Both the position numbers and the translations under genes were made by a program. Of a stretch of 64,000 nt of DNA, positions 48,541 through 57,121 are shown piece by piece. The stretch spans positions 12,487-76,486 of the forward strand of contig BNTV01000008.1 in assembly GCA_025996865.1 (NCBI GenBank), read 5' to 3'. The DNA is from Bacteroidia bacterium (lineage in GTDB: Bacteria; Bacteroidota; Bacteroidia; Bacteroidales; Azobacteroidaceae). Each line of letters begins with the position of its first letter. The first letter of the stretch is position 1. The notes under the pieces are model-generated. The model ran no database searches. It was not told where the DNA came from and saw nothing but the letters and a program-made list of their open reading frames with translations.

Positions 48541-49212
48541 ATGAAGAAAACATTTTTGAGATTTGTTCTTATGAGCTTTGTGGCTGTATGCGCATTTGTT
48601 GCTTGCAGCGAGGACACTCCGGAGCCTACGCCCACCGTTACAGATGTAACCCCCACAGAAGTTGCCGTTGGAGATGAAATCACGATTACGGGTACTGACT
48701 TGGACCGAGCGACCGCAGTAGGTTTTGGTACCAGCGAAGAAAACTTTACAGTAGTGTCAAAAGCCAATTTTGTTTCCAGCTCAAGTACTTCTATCAAAGT
48801 TATTATTCCGGCAGGTGTCACTTTCCCCTCCAGTGTTGCAGTTATAACAGCTAAAGCTTCTATTCCGTGGTTGGGTATGTTGACCTCAAAAGCATCACAG
48901 GCTCAGATAGATGCATTGGCATTCCTGATGTGTGCCAATGGTGCGTACACGCAGTATCCGGACGAAACGAGTACGGAATACCAAGAGGCAGTAGGAGCAT
49001 GTTTGTACAGCAATTTCTTTGGAAAAGACTTGAGTTTTGATAACGAAGGCCAGCCAAACAATGACTATACTACTGAGTTGTTTGCCGCCATAGCTGAAAC
49101 AGTGAATGCCATGTACCAAGGGCAGACAGATGAAGCAAAAGCAGCAAGTATTGCAGGTATTTATTATATGATTCATTCTTTTTATTTATCTTTGCAGTTG
49201 CAGACATGGTAA
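48541..49212 (+). CDS. IPT/TIG-domain lipoprotein
   Basis: A 223-residue protein with a lipobox signal peptide (FVACSED; Cys near residue 22), a short Thr/Pro linker and one IPT/TIG immunoglobulin-like domain (about 30-105: TDVTPTEVAVGDEITITGTDLD and following). A helical C-terminal half is not recognised. It is a likely surface or periplasmic companion of the TonB receptor encoded just upstream, as often seen in Bacteroidota. Downstream, the radical SAM gene starts after 21 bp. Confidence 0.82.
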   Translation: MKKTFLRFVLMSFVAVCAFVACSEDTPEPTPTVTDVTPTEVAVGDEITITGTDLDRATAVGFGTSEENFTVVSKANFVSSSSTSIKVIIPAGVTFPSSVAVITAKASIPWLGMLTSKASQAQIDALAFLMCANGAYTQYPDETSTEYQEAVGACLYSNFFGKDLSFDNEGQPNNDYTTELFAAIAETVNAMYQGQTDEAKAASIAGIYYMIHSFYLSLQLQTW

Positions 49213-49233
49213 TACAATGTGAAGAAATAAAAT

Positions 49234-50433
49234 GTGAAGAAATACAACATCAAAAAAGAGATTGTTGATTCGGTAGAACTGAAATGCCTGCTAATCAGCA
49301 AAGGGGTGAAAGTCGATAATGCCGTTTATAAAAATTTCGGGAAAGATTATCGGCTTAACGCCAATCCTTTGACCTGTAACAGCCTGCTGCTCTCTGACGG
49401 AACCAACGTTCAATTAACTGATGTAAGTTTTCATCTGAAACATTTGTTTCAAATACTTTCATGGAGTAATTTCAAACTCATGAAGTATGGTTCGGAACTT
49501 GCCACTCCTTTTCATCTTCAAATTTTAGAGGATAAACCGGCGCTTTTTTTTGAGAATGATTTTGTTGATTTTGTCACGTTTCACAAAAAAACGGATTTTT
49601 ACAAACAACGAACGTCGTCGGGATTGCCATATTTGGGTAATGCCGTATTGCAAGGTTGCGATTTTGTTTCTTTTCAATGCTTGTGGCCGTGCGAATATGC
49701 GGCAAATAGCAAGCCCTGTGAGTTTTGCTTTTCGGGAGCCGAATTTGAATTGCTTGCCCAAAAAGGGAAACCGCAACCGCCGGCTGTCAAAGCTTCCGAC
49801 TTAGCCGAAATAGTACAATATGCTGTGCGGAACGGCGATGCAAACAGTGTACAAATCACTGGCGGTTCCACGTTTTCCGACAAAACGGAATATAAGCACA
49901 TCTCCGGTTATTTGAAAGCGATGGCGGAAAGCGATAGTCAACTGACGGGGGAAATTTTGCTTTACATTACGCCGCCGGAAGACTTGTCGTATATTGATGA
50001 ATATTTTTCGTTGGGCGCTGACCGCATTGCTTGCAGTCTCGAAGTGTGGGACGAAGAACGGGCGAAAATCATCACGCCGGGCAAGATGCATTTTACCTCC
50101 CGAAAACGGCATTTGCAAGCCTTGGAATCTATTGCCGGAAAATACGGAAAGGGTAGGGCGTTCTCCAATTTCATCATCGGACTTGAAAGCATAGAAACCC
50201 TGAAAGCAGGTGCTACATTTCTTGCCGAGCGTGGAATCATTCCTTCTGCATCGGTGTGGATGCCGTTTGGCCGTCCTGTCATGGGAAGCATGGCGGCGCC
50301 CGGTCTCGATTATTTCCGTCGCGTCAAGGAGATGCTGGCGGAACTTTACAGCAGATATGAACTGATTCCGCCCGGCGGTTGCGGTTTGAATGTTTGCATA
50401 GAAAAAGATATTTATACCTATTCTAAACGCTAA
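49234..50433 (+). CDS. Radical SAM protein with non-canonical cysteine spacing
   Basis: A 399-residue protein starting at GTG 49234; an earlier GTG at 49219 lies in a duplicated 15-bp segment and is followed by a stop. Cluster cysteines are C149-x3-C153-x8-C162-x2-C165 (CLWPCEYAANSKPCEFC), with an extra C142. The canonical CX3CX2C is absent, and the spacing is closer to Elp3-type enzymes. Further radical SAM features are QITGGSTF after the cluster loop (a GGE-like position), ACSLEVWDEERAKIITPGK and SNFIIGLES. The reaction is unknown. It probably forms an operon with the IPT lipoprotein and the exported MBL hydrolase. Confidence 0.82.
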   Translation: MKKYNIKKEIVDSVELKCLLISKGVKVDNAVYKNFGKDYRLNANPLTCNSLLLSDGTNVQLTDVSFHLKHLFQILSWSNFKLMKYGSELATPFHLQILEDKPALFFENDFVDFVTFHKKTDFYKQRTSSGLPYLGNAVLQGCDFVSFQCLWPCEYAANSKPCEFCFSGAEFELLAQKGKPQPPAVKASDLAEIVQYAVRNGDANSVQITGGSTFSDKTEYKHISGYLKAMAESDSQLTGEILLYITPPEDLSYIDEYFSLGADRIACSLEVWDEERAKIITPGKMHFTSRKRHLQALESIAGKYGKGRAFSNFIIGLESIETLKAGATFLAERGIIPSASVWMPFGRPVMGSMAAPGLDYFRRVKEMLAELYSRYELIPPGGCGLNVCIEKDIYTYSKR

Positions 50434-50445
50434 AATTTGTAAGAT

Positions 50446-51312
50446 ATGAAACCGTATTTGTTATTTTTAATCGTATTGATTATGCCCATCAACAGCATAA
50501 TCGCTCAAGCGGATCAGGATGTGATTACGTTTGAATTTGGGGAATTTATGGTAAGCACCCTTTCCGAAAAAATGTCACAAGGAAATACCGGCATGTTAGT
50601 CGGCGCCAGTCAGGATGCATTGCAAAAATATCTTCCGGATGGGACTTTCCCGATGGAAGTCAATGCGTTTTTAGTTCGCACGCCGAACAAAAATGTGTTG
50701 ATAGATGCCGGATTGGGACAAAAACTGTTCGATAATCTGCAATCATTAGAAGTTACACCCGAACAGATTAATGTGATTCTGATGACACACCTGCACGGCG
50801 ACCATATCGGCGGATTGCTGCGCGACGGCAAGGTAGCGTTTCCCAACGCCGATTTGTATTTGTCGCAAGCCGAATACGACCATTGGATAAAAAGTAACAA
50901 CCAACAAGCGCTCAATATGTTAACTGCTTATAAAGACAAACTGAAATTCTTTATTCCGGAAGAATTGGGAAGCAAGAAAAACAATTTATTTCCGGGTTTT
51001 CAGGGAATTGCAGCCTACGGTCACACGCCCGGACATACGGCTTATCTGATTGAATCAGAGAAATCCAATCTGCTTATTTGGGGCGATGTCACGCATGTGA
51101 TGGCTATTCAGATGGCGCTTCCGGAAGTGACATTGGCTTTTGATTCCGATACCAAACAAGCCATTGAATCCCGCAAAAAAATAGCGGACTACGCAGCAAA
51201 AAACAAAATTCCGGTAGGAGGCATGCACATCATTTTCCCGGCAATCGGCCATATAAAAGCCGCTCGGGAAGGCTATGAATTCGGACCTTTCTGCGAGTGT
51301 TCAGGGTTCTAA
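50446..51312 (+). CDS. Exported MBL-fold metallo-hydrolase
   Basis: A 288-residue protein with a signal peptide (ending SIIAQ, ~21 residues). The metallo-beta-lactamase metal site is clear: H115-x-H117-x-D119-H120 (THLHGDHIGG), a later His in YGHTPGHTAYL, and a bridging Asp in WGDVTH. The sequence around the site resembles lactonase-like members of the superfamily. It follows the radical SAM gene by 12 bp, so it may act on that pathway's product in the periplasm. The C-terminus ends in CECSGF, an unusual cysteine pair. Confidence 0.9.
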   Translation: MKPYLLFLIVLIMPINSIIAQADQDVITFEFGEFMVSTLSEKMSQGNTGMLVGASQDALQKYLPDGTFPMEVNAFLVRTPNKNVLIDAGLGQKLFDNLQSLEVTPEQINVILMTHLHGDHIGGLLRDGKVAFPNADLYLSQAEYDHWIKSNNQQALNMLTAYKDKLKFFIPEELGSKKNNLFPGFQGIAAYGHTPGHTAYLIESEKSNLLIWGDVTHVMAIQMALPEVTLAFDSDTKQAIESRKKIADYAAKNKIPVGGMHIIFPAIGHIKAAREGYEFGPFCECSGF

Positions 51313-51331
51313 AGGATAGGAGATTTCGTAT

Positions 51332-51415
51332 ATGAAAAAAATCAAGAATATCAAATACTTGCATGATTCAAAAATTAGTTGTAATTTTGAACCCGAAAAG
51401 TTAAGCAAAGAATGA
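51332..51415 (+). CDS. Possible 27-residue small protein
   Basis: A short frame encodes a basic peptide starting MKKIKNIKYLHDSK. A purine-rich GGATAGGAG precedes the ATG at a workable distance, which is better than most starts here. It ends 6 bp before the SNF2 gene start. It may be a real leader-type small protein or chance. Confidence 0.3.
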   Translation: MKKIKNIKYLHDSKISCNFEPEKLSKE

Positions 51416-51421
51416 GCAGCG

Positions 51422-54253
51422 GTGAATGATAAACTGATATTAATCATTACCGAACATCGCCAGTTCGGCTGGAAAATAAACCTGTACTCGGCTGTCGAAC
51501 AATCCTCCGAGAGCGTTCAGATTTTAGGACTTCCCAACATCAACGAAGAAATCGAAAAAGGCGCCACTGAAGCGGAAGTCGCTTTGTGGAAAGCCGTTAA
51601 CGATATTTCCGATGAAGCCCTTTTGAAAGCATACGTCCGCGACAAAGACAAGTCCAAGATTCCGCAAAGCACCATCGACAATCTGATTCGTCCAAGGATA
51701 GAAAAACAATGTTCGAAAATCTTAGACTTGATTCAAAAAACCGATATTCCCGTTTATTTTCGGGAGACTTCCGGTAGCCGTGCGGTTTACGCCCACAATA
51801 AAATCGAACTTCTTCCCCGGAAAAGCCGTTGCCTTTTCAATTTCATTAAAGATGAAAGCGGACTGCATTATTTTATTTCTTTGACAAACAAAGACGAAGA
51901 AATCCTGTTGCAGGAAAAGCCGGCCATCGTCTTATCCAATGAGCCGTGCGTTGTTCTTTTGGGAAACAAAATTCATCGTGTAGAAGAGATTGATTCAAAA
52001 AAACTGATTCCTTTTTTCGATAAAACGCATATAGATGTTCCGCTTTCATCGGAAAAAATATACATTGAAAAATTTGTTCTGAAAACCATTCCCAAATATG
52101 ACGTCCGAATTGAAGGCATTGAAATGATTCGAAAAAATCCCGGTAAAAAAGCTGTTTTGACGCTCGAAGAAGATTTTCAATCGTGTTTGGCGCTCGTTCT
52201 GCTTTTCCACTACGGAGACCGTCGCTTTACCTTTACAACCCATTCGCGAAAACAGCGCGTCACGCGTTTGGAAGAAATCGACGGACGGGAAAATATTTGT
52301 TGGTTCGACCGCGACCTGGAATGGGAAAAACGTCTCCACGACCATCTGCTCAAATTAAATCTGGAAGTCCGGAACGAGAACTATTTTTATCTGAAACAAA
52401 ATCCGGAAATCCTGCAAAAATACGGTTTGATTGATTGGATAAATCAAAATTCGGAGCAATTGAACGATTTCGAAATCGAACAAAAAACGGAACAACGGTA
52501 TTATCAGGGAAAAATTAAATTAGAGTCGAAAGTCAGCGAAAAAATAGACTGGTTTGAAATGGAAATCGAAGTAGTTTTCGACCGGTTCAAAATTCCGTTC
52601 AATCTGTTCAAAAAACATATTTTGACCGGAAATATCGAATACGTTTTGCCGGACGGAAGCATTTTTATTTTGCCGGAAGAATGGTTTCACCAATATCAGG
52701 AACTTTTCATGCATACCGAAAACACCGGTTCTAAAATCCGTGTCAGGAAAATTCATACGCAATTTTTGGCCGATTCCATCGATATTTTTTTCACCGAAGA
52801 CAGTAAAAAAATTTTGGAAAAGTTCAATCAGATACCACTCGAACGTCCGGCCATTCCTCAGCGTTTGAACAAAATCCTGCGTCCTTATCAAAAGGAAGGT
52901 TTTTACTGGTTGGAACACCTGCGCAAAATCCATTTTGGGGGATGCCTCGCCGATGATATGGGTTTGGGTAAAACATTGCAAACTATTACACTTTTGGAAT
53001 CGGTTTATTCACAGGAGCTTCCCGCTTCGTTGGTCGTTGCGCCGAAGTCCTTGTTGCATAACTGGCAAAACGAATTGCGGAAATTTGCACCGGATTTGAA
53101 AATTTACATTCACGCCGGAAACCACCGTCCCAAACCTGAACAAATCGAAGCGTTGTTCAATTCCTGTCAAGTGATTATTACTTCCTACGGAATAGTTCGC
53201 GCGGATGTGGATTATTTGTCAAAGTATGCTTTTCATTATCTTATTTTAGATGAAAGCCAAACCATCAAGAATCCGGGAGCGGTTATTTATCAAGCAATTA
53301 AAAAGTTACATTCCTCGCACAAACTGGCGCTTACCGGAACGCCCATCGAAAATTCACTGATAGACCTTTGGGCGCAGTTCAATTTCATCAATCCGGGATT
53401 GTTGGGAAATTTATCCGCTTTCAGGAACAACTACATCCATAAAATTCACAAAGAAAAAAACAAGGAAACGCAAGAAACGCTTCAACGTTTAATTCGCCCG
53501 TTTTTACTTCGCCGTACCAAAGAAGAAGTTACTCCGGAACTGCCGCCTTTATCGCAGGAAATCGTTTATTGCGATATGACCGAAGAACAGGAAAAAATAT
53601 ACATTGCAGAAAAAAACAGCATCCGCAACAAATTGTTGGAAAACCGCGAATTGTTCGTGAAAAACAGCTTTATGGCTTTGCAAAGCCTGAGCCGTTTGCG
53701 GCTTTTATCAAATCATCCGGCCATGACTTATCCGCAATATAAAGGCGATTCCGGCAAATTCGACCAAATTCTTCTCTATTTCGAAGACATCAAAGCCAAC
53801 GGACACAAAGTGTTGATTTTTTCTTCTTTCGTAAAATCACTGAAAATTATCGCCCGTTTTTTTGATGAAAAGGGATGGAAATATGCCATGCTAACCGGAA
53901 AAACCGAAAAACGGGAGAAAGAAATCGACTATTTCAACCAAGACAAAGACGTAAATGCCTTCCTGATTTCCTTAAAAGCCGGCGGTACGGGCTTAAACCT
54001 GACCGAAGCCGATTATGTATTCATCATCGACCCTTGGTGGAATCCCGCTGCCGAGATGCAAGCCGTGAGCCGGGCGCATCGCATCGGACAAAACAAAAAA
54101 GTAATGGTTTACCGCTTCATTTCTTCCCATTCCATCGAAGAAAAAATCATTTCCCTGCAAGAGGAAAAGAACCGGTTGTCGGAGACTTTTATTACTTCCA
54201 ATAATCCGTTAGAAAACTTGAATAGCCAAGAAATCGAGGGATTGTTTGACTGA
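51422..54253 (+). CDS. SNF2-family DEAD/DEAH-box helicase
   Basis: A 943-residue protein starting at GTG. The first ~490 residues are unassigned. The C-terminal half is a full SNF2 ATPase: Q-motif region LRPYQKEGFYWLEHL, Walker A DDMGLGKT, DESQ in place of DEAH (LILDESQTIKN), LTGTPIENS, and the second lobe with LISLKAGGTGLNL, DPWWNPAAEMQA and SRAHRIGQ. Such enzymes move along or remodel DNA-protein complexes. Unlike many bacterial members it has no SWIM zinc finger; a free SWIM protein is encoded at 1366 but is far away. The link to the MBL gene upstream is probably only position. Confidence 0.92.
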   Translation: MNDKLILIITEHRQFGWKINLYSAVEQSSESVQILGLPNINEEIEKGATEAEVALWKAVNDISDEALLKAYVRDKDKSKIPQSTIDNLIRPRIEKQCSKILDLIQKTDIPVYFRETSGSRAVYAHNKIELLPRKSRCLFNFIKDESGLHYFISLTNKDEEILLQEKPAIVLSNEPCVVLLGNKIHRVEEIDSKKLIPFFDKTHIDVPLSSEKIYIEKFVLKTIPKYDVRIEGIEMIRKNPGKKAVLTLEEDFQSCLALVLLFHYGDRRFTFTTHSRKQRVTRLEEIDGRENICWFDRDLEWEKRLHDHLLKLNLEVRNENYFYLKQNPEILQKYGLIDWINQNSEQLNDFEIEQKTEQRYYQGKIKLESKVSEKIDWFEMEIEVVFDRFKIPFNLFKKHILTGNIEYVLPDGSIFILPEEWFHQYQELFMHTENTGSKIRVRKIHTQFLADSIDIFFTEDSKKILEKFNQIPLERPAIPQRLNKILRPYQKEGFYWLEHLRKIHFGGCLADDMGLGKTLQTITLLESVYSQELPASLVVAPKSLLHNWQNELRKFAPDLKIYIHAGNHRPKPEQIEALFNSCQVIITSYGIVRADVDYLSKYAFHYLILDESQTIKNPGAVIYQAIKKLHSSHKLALTGTPIENSLIDLWAQFNFINPGLLGNLSAFRNNYIHKIHKEKNKETQETLQRLIRPFLLRRTKEEVTPELPPLSQEIVYCDMTEEQEKIYIAEKNSIRNKLLENRELFVKNSFMALQSLSRLRLLSNHPAMTYPQYKGDSGKFDQILLYFEDIKANGHKVLIFSSFVKSLKIIARFFDEKGWKYAMLTGKTEKREKEIDYFNQDKDVNAFLISLKAGGTGLNLTEADYVFIIDPWWNPAAEMQAVSRAHRIGQNKKVMVYRFISSHSIEEKIISLQEEKNRLSETFITSNNPLENLNSQEIEGLFD

Positions 54254-54378
54254 GATACTCATCCTTGCCAAAAGTGTATTTATTCCTTATCCCACCTAAG
54301 CTTCTGCAGGAACGACTTGCCTTGTGGTGCATCGGCTGCACAAATGATCAGGTTTCATAGTGATTCGTTTTATATACT

Positions 54379-56958
54379 CTATTTGCTGGTTGGATTTTGA
54401 TTGAGCGACCAGTCGTTATGAAAGAAGCCGGCCTCGACAACATCCTCCAGCCCGGTACGCAGCATGTCGGCGCGGAAAATCATCCAGTCGGGAAATCCGG
54501 TGATGCCGGAGATATAATTGTTGGGTGAGGTGGCGTGCATGCCACTCCGTCCGCTACCGGCTATCACGCCCGTGAAATTGACGTCGCTCTCCGGTTGGGG
54601 ATAGAGGAAGCAAGCGGCCAGGTCGTCGCCTGTCCATGAACGGCTGCCTGCGCTAATCCGGCCTTTGCTCACTTGTATGGGACAGTCTTTGAGCAACAGA
54701 CGCCAGACGCGGTTATTATCCCTGTTACCGTAGATGATCACATTGCGACCACGGTATCTTTCCACGGAATATTCCCTGTCGGCAATGACCTCGACGGAAC
54801 CGTTTGCACGGTAGTAGAACGTTTCGGCGTCGAAACGCGCCTTATTGCAGTACCATTCGTTTTCTTCCGCCGTGCCGCCGGTGGCGTACACGAAGACCAT
54901 CTGCCGGTCGAAGGCCTGCTTGAATCCGCCATATCTGCCGGAATATTTTTGTTTGGCGTCAACCTTGTTGATCAGGCGCCACTGTCCGTCAACCTGTTGC
55001 AGGACAGCTTTCCGGTCAGTCGGCACGGTGAATGACTGTTCTCCGGCAAGAAGGGTTGCCTGCTGCGTTCCGGAGGGGCGTATCGCCGCCGGGATGTCCA
55101 ATACTAACAGAGCCACATTCTCGCTTTTTTCTATCCGTATGGTGTCGTTCGATACTTTCACGGCTTTTACATGAGTGAACTGAGAGGGTGTAACTTGCTG
55201 TTCCACGCGAAGCCAGTGGTCGGAAGCCGAAACGGCAGGCGATGCCGTGTGGAAATCTACTTCGTTCACCTCCGCCGTTTGGGGAATGGTGTGACGGGAG
55301 AAAAATTCAAAGATGGGAAACCAGTCCATGCTGTGACGGCCGAACCAGTGTTCGCCGCCGGGGTATTCGTAGTAACAGAAGTCGGAATGAAAGCGTGCGA
55401 GCGTTTCGCGCATTCGCCGCGCCTGCTCCGTGGGTACCACATTGTCCGCGCTTCCGTGGAAGATGTAAACGCCCGTCTGCTTCAGGTTTTCTATCAGGGA
55501 TAGGGTGCGGCCGGTATTGGCGCTGCGTGCGAACACTTCATAGGCGGGGTTGCTGCGGTGCATGCTGTCTGCATCCCTCCGTCCGTAGGTCGAAATGTCG
55601 GGGTAGCCTGCGCAGGGAGCGATGGCTGCAAAGCGGTCGGGGTAGGTTGTACCCAGAAACCATGTGCCGTGTCCTCCCATGGAGTGTCCGGTAAGGTAGA
55701 TTCTTGACGTATCGGGTTGATAGATGCGTTTGGCTTCGGCAAGGACTTCCAGGGCGTCGATACGTCCCCAGTCCTCCCAGTTGAAACCGTACGGACGGCG
55801 GTTGGTGGCGGCCACGATGTCCATATTGTCTTTCAGGGAATAGGAGTTTGCCTGATTGCGTGCCTCAACGCCTGCACCGTGGACGGAGAGTACGAGGCCT
55901 TTGGTTTCGCCCGCCGTGGCGCGTATGGAGGGAGCGACGCCGAAATACTGCACGCTGCCGTCAATGTTGCTGACGAAGGTGCGGGTATGGTGTTCCGAAG
56001 GCGATACGCTGTTCAGCGTTATCGTCGCCCGGTCGATAACTTTGCCTGCCTTGTCGAGCAATTCCAGCTTGACTTCGGTCTTGCCCGTCCCGCTGTTGTC
56101 CGGCAGGGTGGGCAGCAGGTATTTCAGTTTCCGTACCGAGAGCGGCATCAGGCTGCCGGTGGCGTAAGTGCTGCTTTTGCCGCCGGCAAGGGTGGCGCGG
56201 ATGATCAACTCCTGCAAGGGCTTTTCGGTGAGGTTGATTACCCGTATGGCCGCCCACTGTGCATCGCTCCCCCCCACAAGCAGGTCGGGCACAGTCATAT
56301 CTCGCAGGGTAAACATGACCGGCTGGCGCGGTTTGATCAGCTTGGCGCTTACACGTCCGAAACGCCCGGGCGTATATACAATTTCGTTCAATCCCCTGTT
56401 CAGTTTGACAGGAATCAGGGTGTACCCGAAATCATAATGGTCGCCTTCATGCGGCATCCCGTTGACGTAGGTACGAGTGCCTCCGGTCGTTTCCAGCAGG
56501 GCTAACTGCGCAGCGGGCGAGTGCCAGGCGGTGTATAAAAAGGCTGACCGCATCTGCGGGTGTTGAAATCGTCCGGTGGAATCGGCCTTGATTTCCGTCC
56601 ATTTCCACTGGGGAGCGGGCGTGAACTGCATCCGGTTTGCGGGCGGGATACGCGCCGGATTTCCGGTGTTTTGCGTGATGTTCGGATAGCGGTATGTAAT
56701 GGATTCGCCTGCCTTCGGAGTAACAAACCGGCCTGTGGCATAGAGCCATGCGATCATGTCTTGCGCATTGTACAGGACGCCAGGATTCACTTCGCCGGGC
56801 ATGAAAAGCCCTTCCCTGAAATGGTGAAAGACTTCTCCTTCGTCTGTTTTCTCGATTTTTTCCTGTCCGAAATAGGTTACGATGTTCTGGGCAAACCCTC
56901 TGCCTGCCGAAACGAATGTTACGCAAAGCACCGCGATAAGTAGTTTGAATGTTTGCAT
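54379..56958 (-). CDS. Exported prolyl-oligopeptidase-like serine hydrolase, GC-rich
   Basis: An 859-residue exported protein (signal peptide to about residue 23, ending RGFAQ). An alpha/beta-hydrolase domain in the middle has the nucleophile elbow GHSMGGHGTWFLG near residue 425, HGSADNVVPTEQARRM supplying the Asp region, and GGEHWFGRHS with the likely catalytic His. N- and C-terminal parts are beta-rich. Prolyl oligopeptidase or esterase activity on a peptide or polysaccharide ester is likely; the substrate is unknown. Composition is visibly far more GC-rich than every neighbour, creating long false frames on the opposite strand, which points to recent transfer. Confidence 0.85.
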   Translation of the reverse strand: MQTFKLLIAVLCVTFVSAGRGFAQNIVTYFGQEKIEKTDEGEVFHHFREGLFMPGEVNPGVLYNAQDMIAWLYATGRFVTPKAGESITYRYPNITQNTGNPARIPPANRMQFTPAPQWKWTEIKADSTGRFQHPQMRSAFLYTAWHSPAAQLALLETTGGTRTYVNGMPHEGDHYDFGYTLIPVKLNRGLNEIVYTPGRFGRVSAKLIKPRQPVMFTLRDMTVPDLLVGGSDAQWAAIRVINLTEKPLQELIIRATLAGGKSSTYATGSLMPLSVRKLKYLLPTLPDNSGTGKTEVKLELLDKAGKVIDRATITLNSVSPSEHHTRTFVSNIDGSVQYFGVAPSIRATAGETKGLVLSVHGAGVEARNQANSYSLKDNMDIVAATNRRPYGFNWEDWGRIDALEVLAEAKRIYQPDTSRIYLTGHSMGGHGTWFLGTTYPDRFAAIAPCAGYPDISTYGRRDADSMHRSNPAYEVFARSANTGRTLSLIENLKQTGVYIFHGSADNVVPTEQARRMRETLARFHSDFCYYEYPGGEHWFGRHSMDWFPIFEFFSRHTIPQTAEVNEVDFHTASPAVSASDHWLRVEQQVTPSQFTHVKAVKVSNDTIRIEKSENVALLVLDIPAAIRPSGTQQATLLAGEQSFTVPTDRKAVLQQVDGQWRLINKVDAKQKYSGRYGGFKQAFDRQMVFVYATGGTAEENEWYCNKARFDAETFYYRANGSVEVIADREYSVERYRGRNVIIYGNRDNNRVWRLLLKDCPIQVSKGRISAGSRSWTGDDLAACFLYPQPESDVNFTGVIAGSGRSGMHATSPNNYISGITGFPDWMIFRADMLRTGLEDVVEAGFFHNDWSLNQNPTSK

Positions 56959-56992
56959 GAGATTTATTTTTTATTTGATACTGTTTCGAAAT

Positions 56993-57001
56993 GCAAAGAT
57001 A
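56993..57001 (-). promoter_or_regulatory. -7 element before the serine hydrolase gene
   Basis: On the minus strand TATCTTTGC fits TAnnTTTG and lies about 35 bp before the ATG at 56958. It suggests the gene, although GC-rich, is read from a native-type promoter. Confidence 0.6.
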
Positions 57002-57121
57002 AACATTCACGAATCAATATGAGTTTTGTTTTTTGTTACAAATTTAATTGCAGATACTTTGGCGAGTGGCTGTTTGAGCGGTTGTTAGTGGCTACGGTCA
57101 CCTGCAAAAATGAGTTTAGGA

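Noticed and set aside
55717..56505. Plus-strand frame of 262 codons opposite the serine hydrolase gene
   Set aside because: It lies wholly antisense to a clear exported hydrolase in GC-rich DNA, where stop-free antisense frames are expected. Its translation has no recognisable domain.
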